NCBI GenBank assembly: GCA_003167495.1
Contig: PMSX01000329.1
Location: forward strand, 20,430-84,429
From: Bryobacterales bacterium
GTDB taxonomy: Bacteria; Acidobacteriota; Terriglobia; Bryobacterales; Bryobacteraceae
DNA: 64,000 nt
Reading direction: 5' to 3'
Under the pieces are notes generated by a model that saw only the letters and a list, made by a program, of their open reading frames with translations, was not told the origin of the DNA and made no database searches. Of the stretch, positions 19,097-28,077 are shown piece after piece. Each line of letters begins with the position of its first letter. Within the stretch, counting starts at the first letter, position 1. Both the position numbers and the translations under genes were made by a program.

Positions 19097-20545
19097 ATGA
19101 ACCTCACTGACCTTTTCGATCTTTCGTTACGGGGCCTCCGCGCCGACTCAGTTGCCCTTGAATTCGAAGGCCAAGAATACACCTTCCGGCAACTCGACCA
19201 GCGCAGCAACAGACTCGCGCACTTTCTGCTCGACATGGATTTCAAGGCCGGCGACCGTCTCTGCGTATATTTCGCCAATTGTGTCGAAATGATCGATCTC
19301 TACCTGGCTTGTATCAAGACCGGCCTTATTTTTGTGCCGATCAACATTCTCTATCGCGACCGTGAGATCGGTCACATTTTGAATGATGCCAAACCGAAGG
19401 CTGTGGTGGCCGATGAAGTCATCGCTACCGGCGGCATCCCCGTTTGGACTCTCGACACTCTACGACAAGCGGTGCAGAAACAACAGAGCACGAGGCCAAG
19501 CGCGCCTTTGGACGGCGATGCGCCAGCCGGGATCATCTACACATCGGGCACAACGGGAACATCGAAAGGCGCAGTCCTGACTCACAACAATTTCGCTGTG
19601 AATGCGCTAAATCTGCTCACTTGCTGGCAAATTACCTCGGAAGATCGCTTTCTGTTAGGTTTGCCGCTGTTCCATGTGCACGGCTTAGGAAATGGTCTGC
19701 ACTGCTGGCTCATGAGCGGCTGCCGCATGCGGTTGCTCACGCGCTTTGAACATCAAAAGGCCGAGCAAACGTTTGTCGATTTCCGGCCAACTCTCTTTTT
19801 TGGCGTTCCAACCGTTTATGTACGTCTGCTCGAAATGAACTCATCGTCAGCCGCCGAGATTGGTCGCTTTATGCGTCTATTTGTCTCTGGCTCGGCGCCG
19901 CTCCCCGCTCATGTGCTCATGGAGTTCAGAAAACTGTTCGGCCACACGATTCTCGAACGCTACGGTATGAGTGAAACGCTCATGAACATCAGCAATCCCT
20001 ATGTCGGCGAACGCAGAGCGGGCACAGTGGGCTTGCCTTTGCCCGGTGTCTCCGTGCGCCTCCTTGATCGCTCCTTGCAGCCAGTTGCCGACGGCGAAAC
20101 TGGCGAAGTGTACTTGCGCGGTCCGAATGTTTTTTCAGGCTATTGGGAACGCGAGGACGCCACTCGCGCCAGCTTTGTCGATGGCTACTTCAAAACAGGA
20201 GACCTCGCCACTCGTTCGAATGACGGTTACTATACGCTTTGCGGTCGGAGTAGCGACCTGATCATTTCGAGAGGTTTCAACATATATCCGCGAGAGCTGG
20301 AAGAATTCCTCCAAGAGCAGCCCGAGGTTGCCGAAGCAGCGGTGGTGGGTTGGCCCGACGCCGTACGCGGAGAAGTGCCGGTCGCCTACGTCGTGCTGAA
20401 AGAACAAATCGCTGTTGAGGCCCTGGAATCAAGGTGCAAAGAGAAACTGGCTTCTTTCAAAATGCCCCGCAAATTCATACCTATTAATCAACTGCCGCGC
20501 AACGCCATGGGCAAAGTGCAAAAACACCTTTTACCGAAAAGTTAG
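19097..20545 (+). CDS. AMP-forming acyl-CoA ligase, malonyl-CoA synthetase-like
   Basis: A 482-residue adenylate-forming enzyme. It has the P-loop-like YTSGTTGTSKG (148-158), the A5 motif ERYGMSETLMN, TGDLATRSNDG, and the C-terminal catalytic lysine in PRNAMGKVQK. The stretches LPLFHVHGL, ERYGMSETLMNISNPY and GRSSDLIISRGFNIYPRE resemble malonyl-CoA synthetase (MatB/ACSF3) more than fatty-acyl ligases. It would turn a short acid, perhaps malonate or methylmalonate, into its CoA ester using ATP. The adjacent MFS gene may supply the acid. The family is certain, the substrate only likely. Confidence 0.85.
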   Translation: MNLTDLFDLSLRGLRADSVALEFEGQEYTFRQLDQRSNRLAHFLLDMDFKAGDRLCVYFANCVEMIDLYLACIKTGLIFVPINILYRDREIGHILNDAKPKAVVADEVIATGGIPVWTLDTLRQAVQKQQSTRPSAPLDGDAPAGIIYTSGTTGTSKGAVLTHNNFAVNALNLLTCWQITSEDRFLLGLPLFHVHGLGNGLHCWLMSGCRMRLLTRFEHQKAEQTFVDFRPTLFFGVPTVYVRLLEMNSSSAAEIGRFMRLFVSGSAPLPAHVLMEFRKLFGHTILERYGMSETLMNISNPYVGERRAGTVGLPLPGVSVRLLDRSLQPVADGETGEVYLRGPNVFSGYWEREDATRASFVDGYFKTGDLATRSNDGYYTLCGRSSDLIISRGFNIYPRELEEFLQEQPEVAEAAVVGWPDAVRGEVPVAYVVLKEQIAVEALESRCKEKLASFKMPRKFIPINQLPRNAMGKVQKHLLPKS

Positions 20546-20547
20546 CG

Positions 20548-22599
20548 TCACCAGTTCAGCGGTTTCGACCCGTTTGACCATCTCACAATCTCAATCAAGT
20601 TATTGAAACTATCCGTCCAAGGCCGCAAGCCGTCGCGCTTCTCAATGGGAGATGAGTGCAGACGGATCGCCGCGTTATCCAAAACCGCTGGATTGTTGGT
20701 CACCAGTACCCAATCCGCGGCAAACACACTATTGTCTGGGTCGTCATGATTCGTCACTTGCACGGCTTGATAACCCGCCTGGTTGGCCAGTTGCTGAACA
20801 ATCGGCGCCAACGCTAGATAGTGATTCGAAACATGAAAAGCAATCACGCCGTTCGGCTTTAATAGTCGGAGGTAGAGCGCTAGAGACTCCCGCGTGAGCA
20901 AGTGTACTGGAATTGCGTCGCCCGAGAACGCATCCAACACAAGAAGATCGAACGGCTCATGTTCCCGCTGGAGTGACAAACGCGCATCGCCTTCCACAAT
21001 CTCCACATGAGCGGGAGACTGGCGAATGAAATAAAATAGCGCGTTTGCAATCGTAATCACCTGCGGATTGAGTTCGTAGAAAACGAACGTGTCGCCAGGC
21101 AGGCCGAAAGCCGCGAGCGTCCCGGTACCAAGCCCCACCACTCCCACGCGCCGGGGTGTGTCCGGTAGGCACTCACGAAGCACAATTCCAATGCCGGAAT
21201 CGCGTCCATAGTAAGTGAGTGGGCGGCGCTGGCGGTCGGCCCAGAGGAATTCCGCGCCGTGTTGGATTGTGCCGTGAAAAAGCGTCCGCGTTTGCTCGGG
21301 CCCGGCATGCGGCGACTGAACCACGCGCAACGAACCATAAAAATTCCGCACCAACAGAAGAGAGTTTTCGTGATAAGCCTTCACGTTCGCCACGAACACC
21401 GCGGCCATGCAACCTACCACGCCCACCCACAAAATGCGCAACGGCCAGCCGCTGCTCAATGTAGAAACAAGGGCGAGAACAGCAATGGCAAAAAGAGTAA
21501 ATGGCAACTCATAGACGCCATCGAAAACGCTGGGGGCGACGAGCCCAACAAAGATCGCTCCGGCGGCGCCACCGGCAGCGATGACCAGGTAGAAATCAGT
21601 CAGACCCGAAATCTCAGGACGGTTCAGATAGAGTTCGCCTTGACAAAACATGAGGCAAACGAAAAGCCCGCCGAGGAAGATGGGCAAACTGTATTCCATG
21701 GCGTCGATCGCATCTATGTTGTAAACGGAATACGCCAACAACCCCAGCGCCAAGGCGAGCAGGCGAAGCCACACTCCGCGCTGATAGAAGCTCCCTGCGC
21801 CAAAGCCAAAAACGAAACTGAGCAGATAAATCGCAAGCGGCAAAACCCACAACAGCGGCACCGCCGCGACATTTTGCGTAATGTGGTTCGTCACCGATAA
21901 AAGCAACATCGAGCCACAGGCTGAGAGCGAAAACCAATAAAACCGCCGGAATATAGGCAGCGGTTCAGGTTTAGCGTCGGACACCATACGCGACGTCTCC
22001 GACCGGCTCAAGAACGCGAACCCACCGCACAAGGCAACGAACCCTCCGAATCCCACCGACCACCAAACACGTTGCGACAAAATGTCGAGACTCGGTTCAA
22101 TGAGAATCGGATAGCCGAGTAATGCGGCCAGCGATGCAAAGTTCGACAGCGCAAAAAGCCGGTAAGGAGCCGGTTCGCCCGTTCGCGCGAGCCAATACTG
22201 CACCAGCGGACTAGTCGCCGAAAGAGCGACAAAGGGCAACCCGAGCGTCGCGCTTAGCATGATCAAGATCTTCCAAGTGGGTTGCCAAATGGGTGGCGCG
22301 CCGGCAACGGGCTGCCACCAATCAGACGGCCCGATTGGAAGCAGAATCAGCGATAGCAGCAGCAAGGTAATATGCACTACCGCCTGTGTCAACGGTTTCG
22401 CATAACGGGTGAGAACCCGCGCATACAGATAGCCCAACAACAACGCCGTTTGATAGAAAACAAGGCAGGTAGACCACACGGCAGCCGATCCGCCGAACCA
22501 GGGAAGAATGCGTTTGGCAAACAGCGGTTCCACAGTGAAAAGCAAAAACGCACTCGTAAAAATGGCGGTCGCGGCCAGCACTCGCCGGACGGTTAACAT
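20548..22599 (-). CDS. Membrane spermidine synthase-like protein
   Basis: A 683-residue protein in two parts. The first roughly 430 residues hold many membrane helices (for example ATAIFTSAFLLFTVEPLFAK); the last roughly 230 form a Rossmann fold like spermidine synthase with VGVVGLGTGTLAAFGLPGD, FYELNPQVI, VEGDARLSL and DLLVLDAFSGDAIPVHLLT. Such fused proteins are common in Acidobacteria, and their product is not established; true polyamine synthesis is doubtful. ATG 22599 is favoured for a weak GAAG before it, though an ATG at 22632 would touch the start of the divergent mutarotase. It ends 2 bases from the convergent ligase. Confidence 0.83.
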   Translation of the reverse strand: MLTVRRVLAATAIFTSAFLLFTVEPLFAKRILPWFGGSAAVWSTCLVFYQTALLLGYLYARVLTRYAKPLTQAVVHITLLLLSLILLPIGPSDWWQPVAGAPPIWQPTWKILIMLSATLGLPFVALSATSPLVQYWLARTGEPAPYRLFALSNFASLAALLGYPILIEPSLDILSQRVWWSVGFGGFVALCGGFAFLSRSETSRMVSDAKPEPLPIFRRFYWFSLSACGSMLLLSVTNHITQNVAAVPLLWVLPLAIYLLSFVFGFGAGSFYQRGVWLRLLALALGLLAYSVYNIDAIDAMEYSLPIFLGGLFVCLMFCQGELYLNRPEISGLTDFYLVIAAGGAAGAIFVGLVAPSVFDGVYELPFTLFAIAVLALVSTLSSGWPLRILWVGVVGCMAAVFVANVKAYHENSLLLVRNFYGSLRVVQSPHAGPEQTRTLFHGTIQHGAEFLWADRQRRPLTYYGRDSGIGIVLRECLPDTPRRVGVVGLGTGTLAAFGLPGDTFVFYELNPQVITIANALFYFIRQSPAHVEIVEGDARLSLQREHEPFDLLVLDAFSGDAIPVHLLTRESLALYLRLLKPNGVIAFHVSNHYLALAPIVQQLANQAGYQAVQVTNHDDPDNSVFAADWVLVTNNPAVLDNAAIRLHSSPIEKRDGLRPWTDSFNNLIEIVRWSNGSKPLNW

Positions 22600-22632
22600 A
22601 TCATGTTCTTCGAGTACCTTTTCGGAGCGCAT

Positions 22633-23772
22633 ATGCAATTGACCAGACGCCAAGCGCTAGCATTGACGCCCACTTTGACACTCTTATCCTGCACGAGCGA
22701 CAAGAATAACAAACCTATGAACGGAATCACAGAACAGGCTTGGGGCTTTTTGCCCACAGGCGAAACCATCAGTCTTTATACATTGCGCAACGAAAAAGGA
22801 ATGGAAGCCACTATCAGCAATTTTGGCGGGCGCTTGGTGACTCTCAAAGTTCCCGACCGTACCGGCAACTTTGCAGATGTCGTGCTGGGCTACGACACGA
22901 TCGAGCCTTACACAAAACCCAATCCTTTTTTCGGAACCCTCGTGGGCCGCTATGCCAACCGCATTGCAAATGGAGAGTTCACGCTTGACGGCAAGAAATA
23001 CACCCTGCTCAAGAACAACGGTCCCAATTCGCTGCATGGTGGCGCCAAAGGGTTCGACAAGAAAGCGTGGCAGCCCGAAATCAGCAAAGATGGTCAGTCG
23101 CTGCGACTCACCTATCTGAGCAAAGATGGCGAAGAGGGTTATCCGGGCAATCTCACGGCAGTCGTAACCTATGCGCTTGGTAACGATAACTCGCTTACCA
23201 TCGACTACGCAGCCACCACCGATGCCGACACCGTTTTGAACCTCACAAATCATTCATATTTCAATTTGGCGGGCCACGGCAACGGCAAAATTCTAGATCA
23301 TATGTTGACGGTCAACGCGGACAAGTTCACGCCCGTCAATGCGAATCTGATCCCGACCGGCGAATTGCGCAGCGTCGAGGGCACACCGTTCGATTTCCGC
23401 CAGCCGACCGCGATTGGCGCCCACATCGATTCGCCGGACCAGCAGATTCAATTCGGTAAGGGTTACGACCATAACTTCGTGTTGAACCGTGCCGGTGATG
23501 GCCCGTCGCTCGCCGCCCGTGTCACCGAGCCACAATCTGGCCGCGTGATGGAGGTTCTCACTACCCAACCAGGCGTGCAACTCTACACGGCGAATCACAT
23601 CGAAGGCAATATCCAGGGCAAAGGAGGCGCGGTTTATCACTTTCGCGGCGCCTATTGCTTTGAGACACAACACTTCCCCGATTCGCCGAACCAGCCCAAT
23701 TTCCCCACTACGGTTTTGAAACCGGGCGAGAAATACCACCAAACCACAATTTTCAGATTTTCTACGGCGTAG
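22633..23772 (+). CDS. Exported aldose 1-epimerase (galactose mutarotase)
   Basis: A 379-residue protein. It begins TRRQALALTPTLTLLSC, a signal that ends at a lipobox-like cysteine, so it may be a lipoprotein. The mature part is a mutarotase: SNFGGRLVTLKVPDR, GRYANRIANGEF, NGPNSLHGGAKGFDK (catalytic His region), LTNHSYFNLAGHG and the glutamate-bearing PGVQLYTANHI. It interconverts sugar anomers in the periplasm. ATG 22633 has GGAG 5 bases upstream; an ATG at 22603 is less suitable. It leads a sugar-oxidation gene group, where supplying the beta anomer to a dehydrogenase would make sense. Confidence 0.9.
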   Translation: MQLTRRQALALTPTLTLLSCTSDKNNKPMNGITEQAWGFLPTGETISLYTLRNEKGMEATISNFGGRLVTLKVPDRTGNFADVVLGYDTIEPYTKPNPFFGTLVGRYANRIANGEFTLDGKKYTLLKNNGPNSLHGGAKGFDKKAWQPEISKDGQSLRLTYLSKDGEEGYPGNLTAVVTYALGNDNSLTIDYAATTDADTVLNLTNHSYFNLAGHGNGKILDHMLTVNADKFTPVNANLIPTGELRSVEGTPFDFRQPTAIGAHIDSPDQQIQFGKGYDHNFVLNRAGDGPSLAARVTEPQSGRVMEVLTTQPGVQLYTANHIEGNIQGKGGAVYHFRGAYCFETQHFPDSPNQPNFPTTVLKPGEKYHQTTIFRFSTA

Positions 23773-23803
23773 ACATTTAGTCATACAATTCGGACAGACA
23801 CTC

Positions 23804-25594
23804 ATGCTGCTACAATTTCCCGGACCAAATCCCAATGAAGTGGACCTCACACCCACTTACGATGCCGTTGTTGTCGGCTCTGGCGCTGCTGGTGGCATGG
23901 CTGCCTACGTCTTAACTACCCACGGCTTCAAAGTCTTGCTGCTCGAAGCCGGAAAGTATCAGGACACCGGCAAGATCTTGCACTCCATGGAGTGGCCATA
24001 CGATCATCCGCGGCGCGGCAAAATGCCCTCCGATCACCACGCTTTGACATTGAACGAGTACAACGTTCGCCAATCGCCATACGCTCAGAATTCACAGTAT
24101 TCGAAGGTGCAATCGTACGTTCAGGGCTGGTCGGGCACGGATTACAGCAAGACCCTTGTGGTCGACGAAAAGGAGAATCCCTACACGGGCACACGTTACG
24201 CCTGGGTGCGCGCGCGCGCCGTGGGCGGCAAGACCAACATTTGGGGACGCTTGGCGCTGCGCCTGTCCGATTACGATTTCAAAGCGAAAGACCGCGATGG
24301 ATACGGCGAAAATTGGCCTATTTCTTATGCCGATATTGAGCCCTACTACGACAAAGTCGATTTGTACCTTGGCATTTCAGGCCACCCCGAGAATTTGCCG
24401 CATTTGCCCGATAGCAAATTTCAACGGCCCGTCAAGCTAACTTCTTCCGAAGTGCATCTGCGCGAAACACTAAAGGGTATGGACCGCGTGCTCACACCCT
24501 ACCGTGCCGGAGTCACCACAGATGGCTTGAAACACAATAAATATCGCAGCCGCTGCTACGGACGCGGCGCTTGCGACAGACACGTGGGAGGTTGCGATAT
24601 TCACGCCGCCTTTGACTCTCCCACTGGGTTGATCCGGCCCGCCTGGGACACTGGCAATCTCACCATGCGGACCAACGCCACTGTCTACGAAGTAACAGTC
24701 GACAAAGATTCTGGCAAAGCGACCGGTGTTTCGTTCTTGGACAGTGAGACGAAAAAGAGCTATCAAGTCAAAGCAAAGACCGTCATTTTGGCGGCGTCCA
24801 CACTCGAAAGCGCGCGCTTGCTATTGCTTTCGAAATCCTCCCTTTACCCAAATGGAGTCGGCAATTCCAGCAGCCACGTTGGCCACAATTTCTGCGAGCA
24901 CATGATGGGCCCGTCGGTTTCAGGTTTAATGAAAGACCTGGTGGGCAAACCTAAGACCAATGACGACGGCCGTCCCGGTGGTTTCTATATTCCAAGATTT
25001 CGCAATCTCGACGGCAAACGTTCCGAATTCCTCCGTGGCTACGGCTTTGAAGGAAGCAGCGGCACTACCATGCTGCCGGGCAGCGCTTATGCCACGCCCG
25101 GATTTGGCGAGGAATTCAAAAAACATGTGCGTGATTACGCCGGCGCAACTATCGAAATCGGCGCATTCGGCGAAGTCCTGCCCCGCTATGAAAACGCTGT
25201 CGATATCGATCCTGACGTCAAGGACGCCTGGGGCGTTCCCGTGCTGCGCTTCAGCTATAAGTTTGGAGAGAACGAGCGGAAAATGGCGAAAGATATGGCC
25301 ATTGCCGGGCGTGAAATGTTCGAAGCCGCAAAGTTCGAGGTGCTTTCCAACTCGGACGAAATGCTACCCGAAGGTTGGTCAATTCACGAACTCGGAACCG
25401 CCCGCATGGGCAACGATCCCAAAACTTCAGTCGTGAATCAGTTCCAACAGTGTCACGACGTGAAAAATCTTCTAGTCGTCGATGGCAGTACCCACGTAAA
25501 CGCTTCCTGCCAGAATCCCACTTGGACAATCATGGCGCTTTGCTGGCGCTCGTGTGACCACCTGGCGGACCAACTCAGAAAAGGAGAGGTCTAG
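23804..25594 (+). CDS. GMC oxidoreductase, large subunit of a sugar/glycoside dehydrogenase
   Basis: A 596-residue FAD enzyme of the glucose-methanol-choline family. The FAD motif VVGSGAAGGMAAY is near residue 23, and a Rossmann-linked LLLEAG follows. The C-terminal active region reads HELGTARMGNDP and SCQNPTWTIMALCW. Three cysteines at 251, 257 and 264 (RCYGRGACDRHVGGC) may bind an iron-sulfur cluster as in FAD-glucose dehydrogenases. There is no signal of its own; export would ride on the Tat signal of the small subunit, which starts inside the stop codon (TAGTG). A glycoside 3-dehydrogenase or gluconate-type dehydrogenase is the best guess. Confidence 0.88.
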   Translation: MLLQFPGPNPNEVDLTPTYDAVVVGSGAAGGMAAYVLTTHGFKVLLLEAGKYQDTGKILHSMEWPYDHPRRGKMPSDHHALTLNEYNVRQSPYAQNSQYSKVQSYVQGWSGTDYSKTLVVDEKENPYTGTRYAWVRARAVGGKTNIWGRLALRLSDYDFKAKDRDGYGENWPISYADIEPYYDKVDLYLGISGHPENLPHLPDSKFQRPVKLTSSEVHLRETLKGMDRVLTPYRAGVTTDGLKHNKYRSRCYGRGACDRHVGGCDIHAAFDSPTGLIRPAWDTGNLTMRTNATVYEVTVDKDSGKATGVSFLDSETKKSYQVKAKTVILAASTLESARLLLLSKSSLYPNGVGNSSSHVGHNFCEHMMGPSVSGLMKDLVGKPKTNDDGRPGGFYIPRFRNLDGKRSEFLRGYGFEGSSGTTMLPGSAYATPGFGEEFKKHVRDYAGATIEIGAFGEVLPRYENAVDIDPDVKDAWGVPVLRFSYKFGENERKMAKDMAIAGREMFEAAKFEVLSNSDEMLPEGWSIHELGTARMGNDPKTSVVNQFQQCHDVKNLLVVDGSTHVNASCQNPTWTIMALCWRSCDHLADQLRKGEV

Positions 25595-26115
25595 TGAACT
25601 CCCATTTAGATCGCCGCGACCTACTGAAACTACTCACAGCATCAGCGCTCGCTGCACCGTTGCAATTGACAGCGGCGGGCACCGGCAAGCTGTACTTCTC
25701 AGCGGACGAATTTGTTCTGTTGGATCTCTTAACAGAGCACATCATCCCGCGCGATGCTCACTCGCCGGGGGCGCACGATGCCTCAGTCGCGGACTATATC
25801 GACAGAAGCGTCGCCGAAGCATTCTTGCCCGAAGAAAAAGAGTCTTGGAAGACAGGTCTCGCGGAGATTGACCGTCTCTCCGTAGAAAGCACCAAACGTC
25901 CCTTCGTAAAAGCAGGCAAGACTGGTCAGATCGCCCTCCTACATAAACTCGCGCAAGCAGAAAACGACCCCAAAACCGACGGCGAGAAATTCTTCGCGCA
26001 GCTCAAAGAAGCCACTGTGTTCGGCTACTACACCTCCGAGATCGGCATCCACAAAGACATCGAGTACAAGGGCAACGTCATTCAGGAACAGTTCTCAGGC
26101 TACGACGCCGTCTGA
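25594..26115 (+). CDS. Gluconate 2-dehydrogenase subunit 3-like small subunit, Tat signal
   Basis: A 173-residue protein that starts at GTG 25594, with AAGGAGAGG just upstream. The N-terminus SHLDRRDLLKLLTASALAAP has the twin-arginine and hydrophobic region of a Tat signal. The mature part contains LDLLTEHIIPRDAHSPGAHDA, which is the family's hallmark, and ends with YYTSEIGIHKDIEYKG. The subunit normally guides the folded GMC partner across the membrane and caps it. Its gene overlaps the large-subunit stop by one base. Confidence 0.9.
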   Translation: MNSHLDRRDLLKLLTASALAAPLQLTAAGTGKLYFSADEFVLLDLLTEHIIPRDAHSPGAHDASVADYIDRSVAEAFLPEEKESWKTGLAEIDRLSVESTKRPFVKAGKTGQIALLHKLAQAENDPKTDGEKFFAQLKEATVFGYYTSEIGIHKDIEYKGNVIQEQFSGYDAV

Positions 26116-26133
26116 TAAAATCTGGAACTCCCA

Positions 26134-27537
26134 ATGGCACTGGAACATTTCGACGTACTGATTATCGGTGCGGGCCTATCCGGCGTCGATGCCGCCCATC
26201 ACTTGCAAAAGTACTGCCCGCACAAAAGCTACGCCATTCTTGACCAGCGCGAGCAAATCGGCGGCACTTGGGACCTATTCCGCTACCCCGGAGTCCGCTC
26301 AGACTCGGACATGTTCACCATGAGCTTTTCATTCCGCCCATGGACGAGTCCCAAAGCCATCTCTCCCGGCGAAGCTATCCGCGAATACGTCACAGCCACC
26401 GCACAGGAGGCCGGCATTGATCGACACATCCGCTTTCGCCACGAGATTAAGAGTGCCGCCTGGTCATCCCATTCGGCGCAGTGGGAGGTCAATGCCGTGC
26501 GCAAACTCCCCGGCGGAGGCGAAGAGTCAGTCACGCTCACCTGTAATTTCCTATTCTCCTGCGCTGGCTACTATCGCTATTCGGCAGGCTATCTTCCCGA
26601 ATTTCCGGACATCCAACGCTTCAAAGGCCCTCTCATTCATCCACAGGCTTGGCCGGAAGGGTTGGATTACTCGGGCAAGCGCGTCGTTGTTATTGGCAGC
26701 GGCGCCACCGCCGTAACGCTACTACCTTCCCTCGCCAAGACCGCCTCCCACGTAATAATGCTGCAACGTTCTCCCACATATGTTGTCTCGCTGCCCGGAC
26801 AAGACCGCATTGCAAACTGGCTGCGCGGCGTCCTTCCTCCAATGTGGGCCTATCGGATCAGCCGTTTGAAAAACGTTGCGTTCATGCTCTACTTCTACCA
26901 ACTGGCGCAGCATTTTCCGAATTTCGTCAAGACCGGCATTATCAAAAAAGTGAGTGAAGCGGTAGGTCCTAATTGCGATGTCGCAACCAACTTCACTCCA
27001 CGCTACAACCCCTGGCAGCAGCGACTCTGCCTGGTTCCCGACGGAGACATGTTCAAGGCCATCAAAGCTGGTCGCGCCAGTGTCGTCACCGGTCAGATTC
27101 AGACGTTCACCGAAAAGGGCGTCCAGCTCGAATCCGGCGAAACAATCGAAGCCGATATCGTCGTCACGGCAACGGGCCTCGCAATGCAGGCATTCGGCGG
27201 CATCGAACTTTCAGTCGATGGACGCAGTGTCGATCTCAGCAGCACCCTGGCTTACAGAGGTGTGATGATCTCCGGCGTCCCCAACCTCGCATCGGTGTTT
27301 GGCTATATCAATGCATCCTGGACACTCAAAGCCGATTTGATATGCGCTTACGTGTGCCGCCTGTTGAACTTCATGGACAGGAAAGGCGTGCGCCAGGTAA
27401 CGCCGCAGAGGCGCAATGAGACAGCAGCGGCCCCGTTCGTCGAGAACTTCACATCCGGCTATATGCAGCGCTCTTTAGCGAGTGCCGAAGCAGGGTTCGA
27501 AGCCGCCGTGGCGCGTTTATCAGAACTACATCCGTGA
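26134..27537 (+). CDS. Flavin monooxygenase, Baeyer-Villiger type
   Basis: A 467-residue enzyme with an N-terminal FAD motif (LIIGAGLSG, from residue 8), GTWDLFRYPGVRSDS, the Baeyer-Villiger fingerprint FKGPLIHPQAWP at 163-174 and an NADPH motif VVVIGSGATAVTL. Such enzymes use NADPH and oxygen to oxidise ketones to esters or hetero-atoms. It starts 18 bases after the dehydrogenase small subunit on the same strand, so it may be cotranscribed. A link to oxidised sugars is not established and may be chance. Confidence 0.87.
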   Translation: MALEHFDVLIIGAGLSGVDAAHHLQKYCPHKSYAILDQREQIGGTWDLFRYPGVRSDSDMFTMSFSFRPWTSPKAISPGEAIREYVTATAQEAGIDRHIRFRHEIKSAAWSSHSAQWEVNAVRKLPGGGEESVTLTCNFLFSCAGYYRYSAGYLPEFPDIQRFKGPLIHPQAWPEGLDYSGKRVVVIGSGATAVTLLPSLAKTASHVIMLQRSPTYVVSLPGQDRIANWLRGVLPPMWAYRISRLKNVAFMLYFYQLAQHFPNFVKTGIIKKVSEAVGPNCDVATNFTPRYNPWQQRLCLVPDGDMFKAIKAGRASVVTGQIQTFTEKGVQLESGETIEADIVVTATGLAMQAFGGIELSVDGRSVDLSSTLAYRGVMISGVPNLASVFGYINASWTLKADLICAYVCRLLNFMDRKGVRQVTPQRRNETAAAPFVENFTSGYMQRSLASAEAGFEAAVARLSELHP

Positions 27538-27677
27538 CATCATCAGCCTCAAGTGGAGTTCGTTTAACGACGGTGCATTGGAATTCTCAAACCCAACGCC
27601 TCAAATGTCGTCAGGCAGTGCCCCGAAGGACCGAAACCAGAAGGAAAGTGCTGTTGGCCTCGCCCGGTAGCTTCTCC

Positions 27678-27722
27678 TTGCCAAACTAGGTGAGATCGTG
27701 ATATCCTCCTAGTTAGACTAGG
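27678..27722 (+). promoter_or_regulatory. Promoter and PadR operator of the second padR-ADOP operon
   Basis: TTGCCA (27678-27683) and TATCCT (27702-27707) are separated by 18 bases. The perfect inverted repeat CCTAGT-TAG-ACTAGG (27708-27722) directly follows and covers the expected transcription start. Another ACTAGG half-site is at 27685-27690 between the promoter boxes. The arrangement is that of an autorepressor site. The leader to ATG 27735 would be only about 20 bases. Confidence 0.7.
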
Positions 27723-27734
27723 AATCAACCAGAC

Positions 27735-28076
27735 ATGGGTAAAACCGCAGATTTGCTCCCAGGCACGCTTGACATGCTCATCCTCAAAGCAGTGTCCTTG
27801 AAACCACTGCATGGATACGGCGTTTTGCAGCGCATCCGGCAAATCTCGGGGGATGCGCTTGAGATACCACAGGGGTCGTTGTATCCCGCGCTCTACCGGC
27901 TCGAGCATCAGGACCTCATCGCGGCCGAGTGGGGTCAAAGCGACAACAATCGCCGGGCAAAGTATTACACGCTAACCGCTGCGGGACGGCGGCGGCTGCG
28001 TGAGGAGACCGCCGGGTGGAACCGGACAGCATCAGCGATTGCCGCAGCCCTAAACGCGACACCAGAGGAGGTGTGA
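27735..28076 (+). CDS. PadR-family transcriptional regulator
   Basis: A 113-residue winged-helix regulator: LPGTLDMLILKAVSLKPLHG, IPQGSLYPALYRLEHQDLIA and NRRAKYYTLTAAGRRRL. It belongs to the short PadR group that precedes ADOP permeases in Acidobacteria. It is preceded by a strong palindrome (27708-27722) and followed after one base by the permease gene, so autoregulation of both is very likely. Confidence 0.95.
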   Translation: MGKTADLLPGTLDMLILKAVSLKPLHGYGVLQRIRQISGDALEIPQGSLYPALYRLEHQDLIAAEWGQSDNNRRAKYYTLTAAGRRRLREETAGWNRTASAIAAALNATPEEV

Positions 28077-28077
28077 C

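Noticed and set aside
21259-21900. Plus-strand frame of 213 residues
   Set aside because: Antisense to the membrane part of the spermidine-synthase-like gene, with Lys/Gln-rich random composition.
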